DNA of 64,000 nucleotides from Pseudomonadota bacterium (GTDB lineage Bacteria > Pseudomonadota > Alphaproteobacteria > Rhodobacterales > Rhodobacteraceae), in NCBI GenBank assembly GCA_020161615.1, contig JAIUPD010000011.1, forward strand, positions 142,058 through 206,057, in the 5' to 3' direction. The translations under genes were made by a program, and so were the position numbers. A model generated the notes under the pieces. The model searched no databases, was not told the DNA's origin, and saw only the letters and a program-made list of their open reading frames with translations. Positions 47,272 to 56,721 of this stretch are shown here, piece by piece; positions within the stretch are counted from its first letter, which is position 1, and the number at the start of each line of letters is the position of its first letter.

Positions 47272-47868
47272 ATGACCACAAGACGCCGCCTGATCACCAC
47301 CGGCCTCGCTTTGGGCCTGGCCGCCCCCGCCCTGCTGCGCCCGCATGCCGCGCGCGCCGACCAGCCGGTCGCCCCCCTGGGCGAGGACGGGCTGCACAAG
47401 CCCGACTGGCTGGTCGAAACCTTCCGCGACATGCGCGACGACCTGGCCGAGGCCAATGCGCTGGGCAAGCGCATGCTGGTCATGGTCGAGCAGCGGGGCT
47501 GCATCTATTGCACCCGCATGCACGAGACGGTCTATACCGACGACGAGATCGCCCGGATGCTGCGCGAGGATTTCTTCGTCGTGCAGATGAATCTCTTCGG
47601 CAATATCCCGGTCACCGATTTCGACGGCACCGAGATGGACGAACGCGACATGATGGTGCGCTGGGGCGTGGTCTTCACCCCCACGATGCTCTTCATGCCC
47701 GATACCGTTCCCGAATCGGGCACGGCGGCGCAGAATGCGGTCATGGTGATGCCCGGCGCCTTCGAGCGGGGAACGACGCGGCTCATGCTGCGCTGGGTGC
47801 TGGAGAAGGGCTATGAGGGCGACGAGCATTTCCAGCATTACGTGGCCCGCAACCTGAGCAGCAACTGA
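47272..47868 (+). CDS. soxW: SoxW, periplasmic thioredoxin
   Basis: A 198-residue exported thioredoxin-like protein. The N-terminus MTTRRRLITTGLALGLAAPA is a signal, twin-arginine-like. The redox motif is C77-I-Y-C80, and the cis-proline region appears as VVFTPTMLFMP. It is the partner reduced by SoxV, whose gene ends 16 bases upstream. Confidence 0.93.
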   Translation: MTTRRRLITTGLALGLAAPALLRPHAARADQPVAPLGEDGLHKPDWLVETFRDMRDDLAEANALGKRMLVMVEQRGCIYCTRMHETVYTDDEIARMLREDFFVVQMNLFGNIPVTDFDGTEMDERDMMVRWGVVFTPTMLFMPDTVPESGTAAQNAVMVMPGAFERGTTRLMLRWVLEKGYEGDEHFQHYVARNLSSN

Positions 47869-48077
47869 GACGCTGCACCGCAGAAACGGAAAACCCTGGC
47901 GCGCCAACGCCTTGGCGCGCGACCTTCGCAAGGGCGCGAGGGGCGAATTCGATAATTTTTGTCTATATGCAGATAAATGAATTTCCTGTTGCCCTTCCGG
48001 TACGCCATCGTCTACGATGCACCGTGATGCGTTTGGGAGAGCGCAACGCCATCTGCTGAATGTCAGGGAGGACATCC
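47869..48077 (+). promoter_or_regulatory. soxW-soxX intergenic control region
   Basis: A perfect nine-base hairpin GCGCGCCAA/TTGGCGCGC (47899-47920) follows soxW without a strong T run. An AT-rich stretch at about 47946-47990 (AATTC...GAATT outer arms) precedes soxX. In Paracoccus this gap holds a SoxR-controlled promoter. The same layout is likely here. Confidence 0.5.
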
Positions 48078-48557
48078 ATGAAGCTGAACGCTGTGACCGG
48101 GCTCGTCGCCGCCCTCGTGCTGGCCGGAACTGCCTACGCCGAGACCGCGCCGGCGGATGTGGTCTGGGTCGACGACGTGCAGATCCCCGAATCGCTGACC
48201 GGCGCCCCCGGCAATGCCGAGGCCGGCGTTGCCGTCGTCTCGAGCCGCGCGCAGGGCAATTGCGTGGCCTGCCACGAATTCGCCGCCCTGCCCGACGTGC
48301 AATTCCAGGGCAACATCGGCCCGGCGCTGGACGGCGTGGGCAGCCGCTGGACCGAGGCCGAACTGCGCGGCATCATCGTCGACGCCAAGCATATGTTCCC
48401 CGACACCCGCATGCCGTCCTTTTACCGGGTCGATGGCTTCATCCGCCCGGGCGATGCCTTCACCGGCCGCGCCGCCGATCCCGCGACCTTCGGTCCGCTG
48501 CTGAGCGCGCAGCAGATCGAGGATACGCTCGCCTATCTCATGACGCTGACCGAGTGA
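48078..48557 (+). CDS. soxX: SoxX, monoheme c-type cytochrome
   Basis: A 159-residue periplasmic subunit of SoxXA, which oxidatively attaches thiosulfate to SoxY. A signal peptide ends at AYA-E (about residue 21). The single heme site is C62-V-A-C65-H66, with MPSFYRV containing a likely axial methionine. The start at 48078 follows GGGAGG. Confidence 0.95.
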   Translation: MKLNAVTGLVAALVLAGTAYAETAPADVVWVDDVQIPESLTGAPGNAEAGVAVVSSRAQGNCVACHEFAALPDVQFQGNIGPALDGVGSRWTEAELRGIIVDAKHMFPDTRMPSFYRVDGFIRPGDAFTGRAADPATFGPLLSAQQIEDTLAYLMTLTE

Positions 48558-48598
48558 TCCGGCCGGCACCGTCCCCCCTTTCGAAAAGGAGTATCCCC

Positions 48599-49015
48599 AT
48601 GCTGACAAGACGCGACACTTTCGCGATCGGTCTGGGCGCCTCGGCCGTGGCCCTGCTGCCGGCCACCGCCTTCGCCGATGCCGTTGACGACTGGATCGCC
48701 GCCTATACCGGCGGCGCGGCCATGGAAGACGGCGGCGTGACCATCACCGCCCCCGAGATCGCCGAAAACGGCAACACCGTGCCCGTCTCGGTCTCGGCCG
48801 AGGGCGCGACCGAGATCGTGCTGGTGGCCACCGGCAACCCGACCCCCGGTCTGGGCCGCTTCACCTTCGGCCCCGGCTCGGGCGCCCCGATGATCGCCAC
48901 GCGCATCCGTCTGGGCCGCACCCAGGACGTGGTCGCGATCGCCAAGATGGCGGACGGCACCTTCAAGACGACCCGCGTCGAAGTGAAGGTCACCATTGGC
49001 GGCTGCGGCGGCTGA
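48599..49015 (+). CDS. soxY: SoxY, sulfur-carrier subunit
   Basis: A 138-residue exported protein. The Tat-type leader begins MLTRRDTFAIGLGASAVAL. It ends with the flexible GGCGG arm, whose Cys136 carries the sulfur intermediates through the Sox cycle. It forms the SoxYZ heterodimer with the next gene, 42 bases downstream. Confidence 0.97.
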   Translation: MLTRRDTFAIGLGASAVALLPATAFADAVDDWIAAYTGGAAMEDGGVTITAPEIAENGNTVPVSVSAEGATEIVLVATGNPTPGLGRFTFGPGSGAPMIATRIRLGRTQDVVAIAKMADGTFKTTRVEVKVTIGGCGG

Positions 49016-49057
49016 TCCCGTCAGGATCCGCCCCACCGACCCTTTCAGGAGCACATC

Positions 49058-49384
49058 ATGACCGACGTCAGACCCCGCATCCGCCTTCCCCGCTCGGCCT
49101 CGGCCGGGGATTCCATCGTGGTGAAAACGCTGATCAACCACGACATGGAAACCGGCCAGCGCCGCAACTCGGCCGGCGAAACCATCCCGCGCCAGATCAT
49201 CAACCGGTTCACCTGTGAATACAACGGCGTGATGGTGATCGACGTGGCGCTGGAGCCCGCCATTTCGGCGAACCCCTATATGGAATTCGAGGCCGTGGTG
49301 CCCGAATCCGGCGAGTTCGTCTTCACCTGGTACGACGATAACGGCGAAGTCTACACCGCGACCGAAGCCTTTGAAGTGAGCTGA
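49058..49384 (+). CDS. soxZ: SoxZ, SoxY partner
   Basis: A 108-residue protein without a signal of its own, exported with SoxY. It has the immunoglobulin-like SoxZ pattern PRSASAGDSIVVKTLINHDM and YMEFEAVVPESGEFVFTW. Positioned directly after soxY. Confidence 0.96.
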   Translation: MTDVRPRIRLPRSASAGDSIVVKTLINHDMETGQRRNSAGETIPRQIINRFTCEYNGVMVIDVALEPAISANPYMEFEAVVPESGEFVFTWYDDNGEVYTATEAFEVS

Positions 49385-49419
49385 GCATTCGGCGCAACAG
49401 AAGTCTGGGAGGAGACATT

Positions 49420-50289
49420 ATGCAGCACCTGAAGCCTGCAAGATCGCTGGCGCTGGCTTCGGCCTGCGTGGCCGCGCTGTGGAGCGGCGCGGCCCTGGCC
49501 GACCCCGACCTTTCGGCGGATCTGGTCATTGACGGCGAATTGCACATCGTGACCCGCGCCCCGAGCGACGACACCATCACGCCCTATCTGCCCGAGCGCT
49601 ACTCGGGCTGGCTGTTCCGCAGCGAAGACACCAGGGCGATGCAGATGGACGACTTCGAGAACCCGGCGATGATCGCCGCCGAGGCGGGCGCCGAGCTCTG
49701 GACCACCGTGGACGGCTCGGCCGGTCAGTCCTGTCAGGATTGCCACGGCGACGCCGAGGAGTCGATGCGCGGCGTCCGGGCGATGATGCCCCACGTCAAC
49801 GAGGACGGCGTGCTGTGGTCGATGGAGAACTACGTCAACAATTGCCGGACTGAACGCATGGGCGCCGAAGCCTGGCGCTGGTCGGGTGACGAGATGACCT
49901 CGATGACCTCGTTCCTCTCGCTGCAATCGCGCGGCATGCCGGTTGCGGTGCAGATCGACGGTCCCGCCGCCCCCTATTGGGAGCAGGGCCGCGAGATGTA
50001 CTACACCCGTTACGGCCAGTTGGAACTGAGCTGCGCCAATTGCCACGAGGACAGCACGGGCCAGATGATCCGCGCCGACCACCTCAGCCAGGGGCAGATC
50101 TCGGGCTTCCCGACCTACCGGCTGAAGAATGCGGGCATCGTCTCGATCCACAACCGTTTCCGGGGCTGCATCCGCGACACCCGCGCCGAGACCTTCGCCG
50201 AAGGCTCGGACGAGTTCCGCGCGCTCGAACTCTATGTCGCCTCGCGCGGCATGGGTCTGGGCATCGAAGGTGTCTCGGTCCGTCCGTGA
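49420..50289 (+). CDS. soxA: SoxA, diheme c-type cytochrome
   Basis: Catalytic subunit of SoxXA, 289 residues with signal peptide ending near residue 27. Two heme motifs are present, C105-QD-C108-H109 and C205-AN-C208-H209, making this the diheme form. The active-site cysteine ligand, expected as a persulfide, is C250 in RFRGCIRDTRAE. The intervening C142 (NNCRTER) probably pairs in a disulfide. Confidence 0.96.
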   Translation: MQHLKPARSLALASACVAALWSGAALADPDLSADLVIDGELHIVTRAPSDDTITPYLPERYSGWLFRSEDTRAMQMDDFENPAMIAAEAGAELWTTVDGSAGQSCQDCHGDAEESMRGVRAMMPHVNEDGVLWSMENYVNNCRTERMGAEAWRWSGDEMTSMTSFLSLQSRGMPVAVQIDGPAAPYWEQGREMYYTRYGQLELSCANCHEDSTGQMIRADHLSQGQISGFPTYRLKNAGIVSIHNRFRGCIRDTRAETFAEGSDEFRALELYVASRGMGLGIEGVSVRP

Positions 50290-50445
50290 ACCATGCCGGG
50301 GGACGCGGCCGCCGCGTCCCCTGCCCTCCTCCCTGCCGGTTGAGCGCCCGGAGTTCCGGCCGCGCAACTATATTCACCTCTATGAAGGTTGGCATGCGTC
50401 CCTCCCGGCATGCCCCTTCTCCGACCGCTTCCAAGGAGCATCCCT

Positions 50446-52143
50446 ATGATTTCCCGGCGCGAGTTCCTGCAAGCCTCGGTGGCTGCGTCCGCCCTTTACG
50501 GCGCATCCGGTTTCGGCAATTGGTCGAAAGTCGCCGCGCAGCAATCCCTGACCCAGGACGACCTGCTGCGCTTCGACACGTTCGGGAATGTGTCGCTGAT
50601 CCATGTCACCGACATTCATGCACAGCTCAAGCCGATCTGGTTCCGAGAGCCCGAGTTCAACTTCGGCGTCGGCGACGTCCGGGGCCTGCCGCCGCATGTC
50701 ACGGGCCAGGATTTCCTGAACCTCTACAACCTGACGCCCGGCTCGCGGGAGGCCTATGCCCTGACCTATCAGGATTTCGTGGCATTGGGGCGCGAATACG
50801 GCAAGATGGGCGGCCTCGACCGCATCGCGACCGTGGTCAAGGCGATCCGCGCCGACCGTTCGGATGCGATCCTGCTCGATGGCGGCGACACCTGGCATGG
50901 TTCGATGTCCTCGTATCTCAGCCGGGGGCAGGACATGGTGAACCTGATGAACCTGCTCGGGACCGAGGCGATGACCTCGCATTGGGAATGGACCTTCGGC
51001 ACGGACCGGGTGATGGAGCTGATGGAACAGCTCAACTTCCCCTTCCTCGGCCAGAACATCTTTGACGCCGAATGGGACGAACCCTACGAGGATATCCCCT
51101 CGTACACCTTCTTCGACCGGGGCGGCGTCAAGGTCGCCGTGATCGGTCAGGCCTTCCCCTATACCCCCATCGCCAACCCGCGCTGGATGTTCCCCGAATT
51201 CAGCTTCGGCATCCGCGACGAGCGCATGCAGGAGATGGTGGACGAGGTCCGCGGCGACGGGGCCGATGTGGTGGTCGTGCTGTCGCACAACGGCTTCGAC
51301 GTGGACCGCAAGATGGCGGGCCGGGTCAATGGCATCGACGTGATCCTGACGGGCCATACCCATGACGCCCTGCCCGAGCCGGTGCTGGTGGGCGAGACGC
51401 TGCTGATCGCCTCGGGCAGCCACGGCAAGTTCGTAACCCGTCTGGATCTGGACGTGCGCGACGGTCGGATGATGGGTTTCCGCCACAAGCTGATCCCGAT
51501 CTTCTCGGACGTGATCGCGCCCGATGCCGAGATGGCTGCCGCCATCGAAGCCGAGCGCGCGCCCTACAAGGACCAGATGGAAGAAGTTGTCGGCACCTCC
51601 GACAGCCTGCTCTACCGCCGCGGCAATTTCGCCGGAACCTGGGACAACCTGATCTGCGACGCGGTGATGAGCGAGCGCGACGTGGAGATCGCCATGTCCC
51701 CGGGCGTGCGCTGGGGCGCCAGCATCATGCCGGGCCAGGACATCACCCGCGAGGATATCCACAACGTCACCTCGATGACCTACGGACAGGTTTATCGCAC
51801 GGAAATGACCGGGGAACTCATCCACACGATCCTGGAAGACGTGGCCGACAACCTGTTCAACACCGACCCCTATTACCAGCAGGGCGGCGACATGGTGCGG
51901 CTGGGCGGCCTTGGCTATGCCATCGACATCTCCAAGCCCATCGGTGAGCGGATCACCGGCCTCACGCTGCTGAGGACCGGCGAGGCGCTGGACCCCGCGC
52001 GCAGCTACACGGTCGGCGGCTGGGCCTCGGTCAACGAGGGCACCGAAGGGCCGATGATCTGGGACCTGGTGGAAGCCCATATCCGCAAACTCGGGACCGT
52101 CAGCGCCGAACCCAACGGGTCGGTCACGGTCACCGGCCAATAA
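50446..52143 (+). CDS. soxB: SoxB, sulfate thiohydrolase
   Basis: A 565-residue periplasmic dimanganese enzyme of the 5'-nucleotidase type that releases sulfate from SoxY-bound intermediates. The Tat signal is MISRREFLQASVAASALYG. Metal motifs: HVTDIHAQ, DGGDTWHGS, VLSHNGFDVD and TGHTHDALPEP. The start at 50446 follows AAGGAG; the longer in-frame reading lacks a signal motif. Confidence 0.97.
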   Translation: MISRREFLQASVAASALYGASGFGNWSKVAAQQSLTQDDLLRFDTFGNVSLIHVTDIHAQLKPIWFREPEFNFGVGDVRGLPPHVTGQDFLNLYNLTPGSREAYALTYQDFVALGREYGKMGGLDRIATVVKAIRADRSDAILLDGGDTWHGSMSSYLSRGQDMVNLMNLLGTEAMTSHWEWTFGTDRVMELMEQLNFPFLGQNIFDAEWDEPYEDIPSYTFFDRGGVKVAVIGQAFPYTPIANPRWMFPEFSFGIRDERMQEMVDEVRGDGADVVVVLSHNGFDVDRKMAGRVNGIDVILTGHTHDALPEPVLVGETLLIASGSHGKFVTRLDLDVRDGRMMGFRHKLIPIFSDVIAPDAEMAAAIEAERAPYKDQMEEVVGTSDSLLYRRGNFAGTWDNLICDAVMSERDVEIAMSPGVRWGASIMPGQDITREDIHNVTSMTYGQVYRTEMTGELIHTILEDVADNLFNTDPYYQQGGDMVRLGGLGYAIDISKPIGERITGLTLLRTGEALDPARSYTVGGWASVNEGTEGPMIWDLVEAHIRKLGTVSAEPNGSVTVTGQ

Positions 52144-52165
52144 TCCGAACGAAGGAGCAAGCGTC

Positions 52166-53464
52166 ATGACCGACAGGACCGACGACGACGCGCTTGACGG
52201 CGCCGCAATCGACGTCAGCCGCCGCGGCTTCCTGCGCACCGCCACCCTCGCCGCCGGCGGGGCCGCGCTGGGCGGGGCCGCTGCCGCGCAGGAAACCCCC
52301 GATCCGCTGATCACTGAAGTGCAGGAATGGGCCTCGGCCACCGGCGAGGGTGTGGACGCCACGCCCTATGGCCTGCCGATCCGCTTCGAGGGCGATGTAG
52401 TGCGCCGCACCGTGTCCTGGCTGACCGCCGATCCGATCAGTTCGATCAACTTCACGCCGATCCACGCGCTGGACGGCACGATCACCCCCGCCGGCTGCGC
52501 CTTCGAGCGGCACCATTCCGGCGCCATCGAGCTTTCCAAGGACGACTACCGGCTGATGATCACCGGGCTGGTGGACCGGCCGCTGGTCTTCACCTGGGAC
52601 GACCTGCAACGCTTCCCCCGCGAAAACCATGTCTATTTCTGCGAATGCGCGGCGAACTCGGGCATGGAATGGGGCGGCGCACAGCTGAACGGCGCGCAAT
52701 TCACCCATGGCATGATTCACAACATGGAATATTCAGGCATCCCGCTGCGTGTGCTGCTGGAGGAAGCGGGCGTCCAACCCGAGGGCCAGTGGATCTATGT
52801 CGAGGGCGCCGATGCCTCGTCCAACGGCCGCTCGATGCCGATCGAGAAGGCGATGGACGACGTGCTGGTGGCGCTCACCGCCAACGGCGAGGCGCTGCGC
52901 AAGGAGCATGGCTATCCCGTGCGGCTGGTCGTGCCGGGCTGGGAAGGCAATATGTGGGTCAAATGGCTGCGCCGCATCGGCGTCACCCATTCGGCGGTCG
53001 AGGCGCGCGAGGAGACCTCGAAATACACCGACCTCATGCCCGATGGCCGGGCCCGGAAATGGACCTGGGCCATGGACGCAAAATCGGTCATCACCTCGCC
53101 CTCGCCGCAGAAACCCATCACCCATGGCACCGGGCCGCTGGTCATCACCGGCCTCGCCTGGTCGGGCCGGGGCGCGGTCACCCGGGTCGATGTTTCGCTC
53201 GATGGCGGCGTGAACTGGCAGGAGGCGCGCATCGGCACGCAAGGTGGCAAATACGCCCTGTCGCGCTTCTACCTGGACATCGACTGGGACGGCTCGCCCC
53301 TGCTGCTGCAATCGCGCGCGACCGACGAGACGGGCTATGTCCAGCCCACCAAGGACGCGCTGCGCGAGATCCGCGGCCTCAACTCGGTCTACCACAACAA
53401 CGGCATCCAGACCTGGGCTGTCTACGAAAACGGAGCGGTGGAAAATGTCGAAGTCGGCTCGTAA
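52166..53464 (+). CDS. soxC: SoxC, molybdopterin sulfane dehydrogenase subunit
   Basis: A 432-residue molybdenum-cofactor protein of the sulfite oxidase family. The Tat signal is VSRRGFLRTATLAAGGAAL. The Mo-binding cysteine lies in HVYFCECAANSG, and the C-terminal dimerisation domain in SGRGAVTRVDVSLDGGVNWQ. With SoxD it oxidises the SoxY-bound sulfane sulfur, so thiosulfate can be oxidised fully without sulfur globules. Its 3' end overlaps soxD by 20 bases. Confidence 0.97.
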   Translation: MTDRTDDDALDGAAIDVSRRGFLRTATLAAGGAALGGAAAAQETPDPLITEVQEWASATGEGVDATPYGLPIRFEGDVVRRTVSWLTADPISSINFTPIHALDGTITPAGCAFERHHSGAIELSKDDYRLMITGLVDRPLVFTWDDLQRFPRENHVYFCECAANSGMEWGGAQLNGAQFTHGMIHNMEYSGIPLRVLLEEAGVQPEGQWIYVEGADASSNGRSMPIEKAMDDVLVALTANGEALRKEHGYPVRLVVPGWEGNMWVKWLRRIGVTHSAVEAREETSKYTDLMPDGRARKWTWAMDAKSVITSPSPQKPITHGTGPLVITGLAWSGRGAVTRVDVSLDGGVNWQEARIGTQGGKYALSRFYLDIDWDGSPLLLQSRATDETGYVQPTKDALREIRGLNSVYHNNGIQTWAVYENGAVENVEVGS

Positions 53465-54533
53465 CCTCCTCGCGGCCACCGCGATCATCCTGGCGCTTCC
53501 GGCAAGCGCGCAGACCTACAACCTGGGCCGCACCGCGCTGCCCGAGGAAATCGCCGCCTGGGACGTGGCGGTCGAGCCTGATGGAACCGGCCTGCCGGTC
53601 GGATCGGGCGATGTGCTGACCGGCGAGGACCTCTGGGTCGAGAATTGCGCCATGTGCCACGGCGATTTCGGCGAGGGGGCCGGGGCCTATCCGGTGATCG
53701 CCGGCGGCGACGGCACCCTGCGCGACCGCCGCCCGGTGAAGACGGTGGGCAGCTATTGGCCCTATCTCTCGACCGTCTGGGATTACATCCACCGCTCAAT
53801 GCCCTTCGGCAACGCGCAGATCCTGACGGATGACGAGACATACGCGATCACAGCCTATATTCTCTATTCGAACGGTATCGTTGACGACGATTTCGTGCTG
53901 TCGAACGAGAATTTCACCGAGGTGCCGATGCCCAATGCCGAGGGTTTCTACGCCGACGACCGGGTGGAGACGGAATTCCCGCTGTTCACGGCTGAAGCCT
54001 GCATGGCGGATTGCGGCCCGGCGGTGCATGTCACCCGCCGCGCCACCGACCTGCAGTCGACGCCCGAAGGCGCGGTGACGGTCTTCGCGCCGGACCGCCC
54101 CAATGGCGTGGCCGATGGGGCCGGGGCGCCCGAGGGCGGCGAAGGGGCCGCGCCCGCGCCGGTCCAGGAAGCGGCCGCCGAGCCCGAACCCGAACCCGCC
54201 GCCGGGCCGGACCCGGCGCTGGTGGCCCAAGGCGAGGGGCTCTGGCGTCAGTGCCGCAGCTGCCACACGGTCGGCGACAATGCCCGCAACGGCACAGGCC
54301 CGCAGCTCAACGGCGTCGTTGGCCGCCATGCCGGGGCCGTCGAAGGCTTCCGCTACTCGCCGCCCATGCAGGAAGCGGGCGAAGCAGGCCTGATCTGGAC
54401 CGTCGAGGAGCTGGACCAGTTCCTCGCCGACCCCCGCGCCTATATGCGCGGCACGCGGATGAGCTTCCGCGGGATCCGCGACGCGGCCGACCGGGCGGCG
54501 ATCATCGCCTATCTGCAAGCCCATCCCGGCTGA
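53445..54533 (+). CDS. soxD: SoxD, diheme c-type cytochrome subunit
   Basis: A 362-residue periplasmic cytochrome with signal peptide ending near ASA-Q (residue 22). Heme sites are C68-AM-C71-H72 and C270-RS-C273-H274. A Pro/Ala/Glu linker (about 221-258) joins the domains. The ATG at 53445 lies inside the soxC 3' end and is preceded by GGAGCGGTGG; longer upstream readings run within soxC. Confidence 0.95.
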   Translation: MSKSARNLLAATAIILALPASAQTYNLGRTALPEEIAAWDVAVEPDGTGLPVGSGDVLTGEDLWVENCAMCHGDFGEGAGAYPVIAGGDGTLRDRRPVKTVGSYWPYLSTVWDYIHRSMPFGNAQILTDDETYAITAYILYSNGIVDDDFVLSNENFTEVPMPNAEGFYADDRVETEFPLFTAEACMADCGPAVHVTRRATDLQSTPEGAVTVFAPDRPNGVADGAGAPEGGEGAAPAPVQEAAAEPEPEPAAGPDPALVAQGEGLWRQCRSCHTVGDNARNGTGPQLNGVVGRHAGAVEGFRYSPPMQEAGEAGLIWTVEELDQFLADPRAYMRGTRMSFRGIRDAADRAAIIAYLQAHPG

Positions 54534-54537
54534 CATC

Positions 54538-55272
54538 ATGATCCAGGCACCGCGCGTCCTCGCCCTTGCCACCCTCCTTGCCGGGGCCTTCGCGGCCCCG
54601 GCCCTGCCGCAAGCCGCTGACCGTGCCGAGGCCCTGGGCGATCCCGCCCGGGGCCTTGCGCTGTACCGCCGCGACTGCGCCTTCTGCCACCAGATCGGCG
54701 AGGAGGCGCAGAACGCCGTCGGCCCCCATCTGAACCGGATCTTCGACCGCGGCGCCGGGGCGCTGGAGGATTTCCGCTATTCCGCGGGCCTTGCCCGGAT
54801 GGGCGATGACGGGCTGACCTGGACTTACGAGACACTCGACGCCTATCTGGCCAATCCCCGCGCGCTGGTCTCGGGCACCCGCATGTCCTATCGGGGCCTG
54901 CGGGACGAGCAGGGGCGCCACGACCTGATCGCCTTCTTGCGGGCCAATTCCGACCAGCCGCAGAACATCCCCGAATCCGCGCCGACCGCCCTGCCCCGCC
55001 AGCCCGATCTCTCGGCCGAGGTGCTGGCGCTGGAGGGAGACGAGGAATACGGCGAGTACCTGGCCGCCGAATGCACCACCTGCCACCAGCGCAGCGGCGC
55101 CGATGCCGGGATCCCGGCCATCGTCGGCTGGCCGCCGCAGGATTTCGTCGTCGCCATGCACGCCTACAAGCAGGGGTTGCGCCCGCATCCGGTGATGCAG
55201 ATGATGGCCGGGCGGCTCGACGACGAGCAGATTGCCGCGCTCGCCGCTTACTTCGCGACGCTGGGCGAATGA
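54538..55272 (+). CDS. soxE: SoxE, diheme cytochrome c
   Basis: A 244-residue periplasmic diheme cytochrome with signal peptide. Heme motifs are C47-AF-C50-H51 and C179-TT-C182-H183. The protein looks like two fused class I cytochromes. It pairs with SoxF as a flavocytochrome c. The gene starts four bases after the soxD stop. Confidence 0.93.
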   Translation: MIQAPRVLALATLLAGAFAAPALPQAADRAEALGDPARGLALYRRDCAFCHQIGEEAQNAVGPHLNRIFDRGAGALEDFRYSAGLARMGDDGLTWTYETLDAYLANPRALVSGTRMSYRGLRDEQGRHDLIAFLRANSDQPQNIPESAPTALPRQPDLSAEVLALEGDEEYGEYLAAECTTCHQRSGADAGIPAIVGWPPQDFVVAMHAYKQGLRPHPVMQMMAGRLDDEQIAALAAYFATLGE

Positions 55273-55392
55273 CGCGAACGACCGGGGCGCGCCCGCCGCC
55301 GCGCCCCGCCCCCGAGGAGGAGACCGCACCGGCCGCGCCGGATGGGGTTGGGGGGATGAGGCGGCCTTTGTGCTGATATCAGGGAGGAACGT

Positions 55393-56655
55393 ATGACACT
55401 GAACCGACGCCTATTTCTTGCCAGCGCCACGGCTGTGACCGCCACGCTGGCCGCGCCCGCCGTGCTGGGTCAGGCCCGCCCGCGGGTGATCGTGATCGGC
55501 GGCGGCGCGGGCGGGGCCACCGCCGCGCGCTATATCGCCAAGGACAGCGACGGGGCCATCGACGTCACGCTGATCGAGCCGACGCGGCAGTATTACACCT
55601 GCTTCTTCTCGAACCTCTATCTGGGCGGGTTCTGGGAGTATGAGAACCTTGGCCATTCCTACGGCACGCTGGCGGCCGAGTACGGGATCAACGTCCTGCA
55701 CGACTGGGCGGTGGGCGTGGATCGCGACGCCAAGACCGTCAGCACCGCGGGCGGCCATACCCTGCCCTACGACCGGCTGATCGTCGCCCCCGGCATCGAC
55801 TTCATCGAGGGCTCGGTCCCCGGCTGGGATGTCAGCGCCCAGGACGTGATGCCCCATGCCTACAAGGCCGGCAGCCAGACCCAATTGCTGAAGCATCAGG
55901 TCGAGAGCATGCGCGAGGGCGGCACCTTCGCCATGGTCGCGCCGCCCAACCCCTATCGCTGCCCGCCCGGCCCCTATGAGCGGGTCTCGATGGTCGCCCA
56001 TGTCCTCAGCCAACGGAACCCAACGGCGAAGATCCTGGTCCTCGACCCCAAGGAGAGCTTCTCGAAACAAGGCCTCTTCGAAGAAGGCTGGGCGCGCCAT
56101 TACAGCGGCATGATCGAGCGGATCGGTCCCGATTTCGGCGGCGATGCCGTCGAGGTGCGGCCCGACAGCATGGAGATTGTCGTCGATGGCGAGGTGCAGG
56201 CGGTCGATGTCTGCAACGTGATCCCGGCGCAGAAGGCCGGGCGCATCGCCGAACTCGCCGGGCTGACGGATGGCAATTGGGCGCCGGTGACGCCGACCGA
56301 CATGCGCTCGCGCCTTGACGAGGCCTGTTTCGTGCTGGGCGATGCCTCGGCCCAGGGGGCGATGCCGAAATCGGGCTTCTCGGCCAACAGCCAGGCAAAG
56401 GTCGTGGCCAATGCCGTGCGCGCCGACCTGACCGGCAGCCGCCTGTTCCCGGCGCGCTATTCCAACACCTGCTGGTCGCTGATCGCGCCCGAGGACGGCG
56501 TCAAGGTCGGCGCCAGCTACGAGCCGGGCGCCGATCAGATCGAAAGCGTCTCCAGCTTCGTCAGCCAGGTGGGCGAGGATGCCGACCTGCGGCGGCGCAC
56601 CTACGAGGAAAGCATCGGCTGGTACGAGGGGATCTGCGCCGACATTTTCGGCTGA
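55393..56655 (+). CDS. soxF: SoxF, flavoprotein subunit of flavocytochrome c sulfide dehydrogenase
   Basis: A 420-residue exported FAD protein. The twin-arginine leader is MTLNRRLFLASATAV, and the dinucleotide fold is VIVIGGGAGGATAAR. The redox disulfide cysteines are expected in YYTCFFSN and PYRCPPGPYERV. It oxidises sulfide and, in Paracoccus, reactivates SoxYZ. Last gene of the sox operon, followed by a shared terminator. Confidence 0.95.
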   Translation: MTLNRRLFLASATAVTATLAAPAVLGQARPRVIVIGGGAGGATAARYIAKDSDGAIDVTLIEPTRQYYTCFFSNLYLGGFWEYENLGHSYGTLAAEYGINVLHDWAVGVDRDAKTVSTAGGHTLPYDRLIVAPGIDFIEGSVPGWDVSAQDVMPHAYKAGSQTQLLKHQVESMREGGTFAMVAPPNPYRCPPGPYERVSMVAHVLSQRNPTAKILVLDPKESFSKQGLFEEGWARHYSGMIERIGPDFGGDAVEVRPDSMEIVVDGEVQAVDVCNVIPAQKAGRIAELAGLTDGNWAPVTPTDMRSRLDEACFVLGDASAQGAMPKSGFSANSQAKVVANAVRADLTGSRLFPARYSNTCWSLIAPEDGVKVGASYEPGADQIESVSSFVSQVGEDADLRRRTYEESIGWYEGICADIFG

Positions 56656-56669
56656 CCCGGCAACGAAAA

Positions 56670-56696
56670 ACCCCCGGCGGTGATGCCGCCGGGGGT
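56670..56696. terminator. Bidirectional terminator between soxF and bioY
   Basis: A perfect ten-base stem, CCCCCGGCGG (56671-56680) with CCGCCGGGGG (56686-56695). An A run on the left and a T-rich right side serve both converging genes. Confidence 0.88.
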
Positions 56697-56721
56697 CTTG
56701 CTTTCCGTGATCCCGACAGGA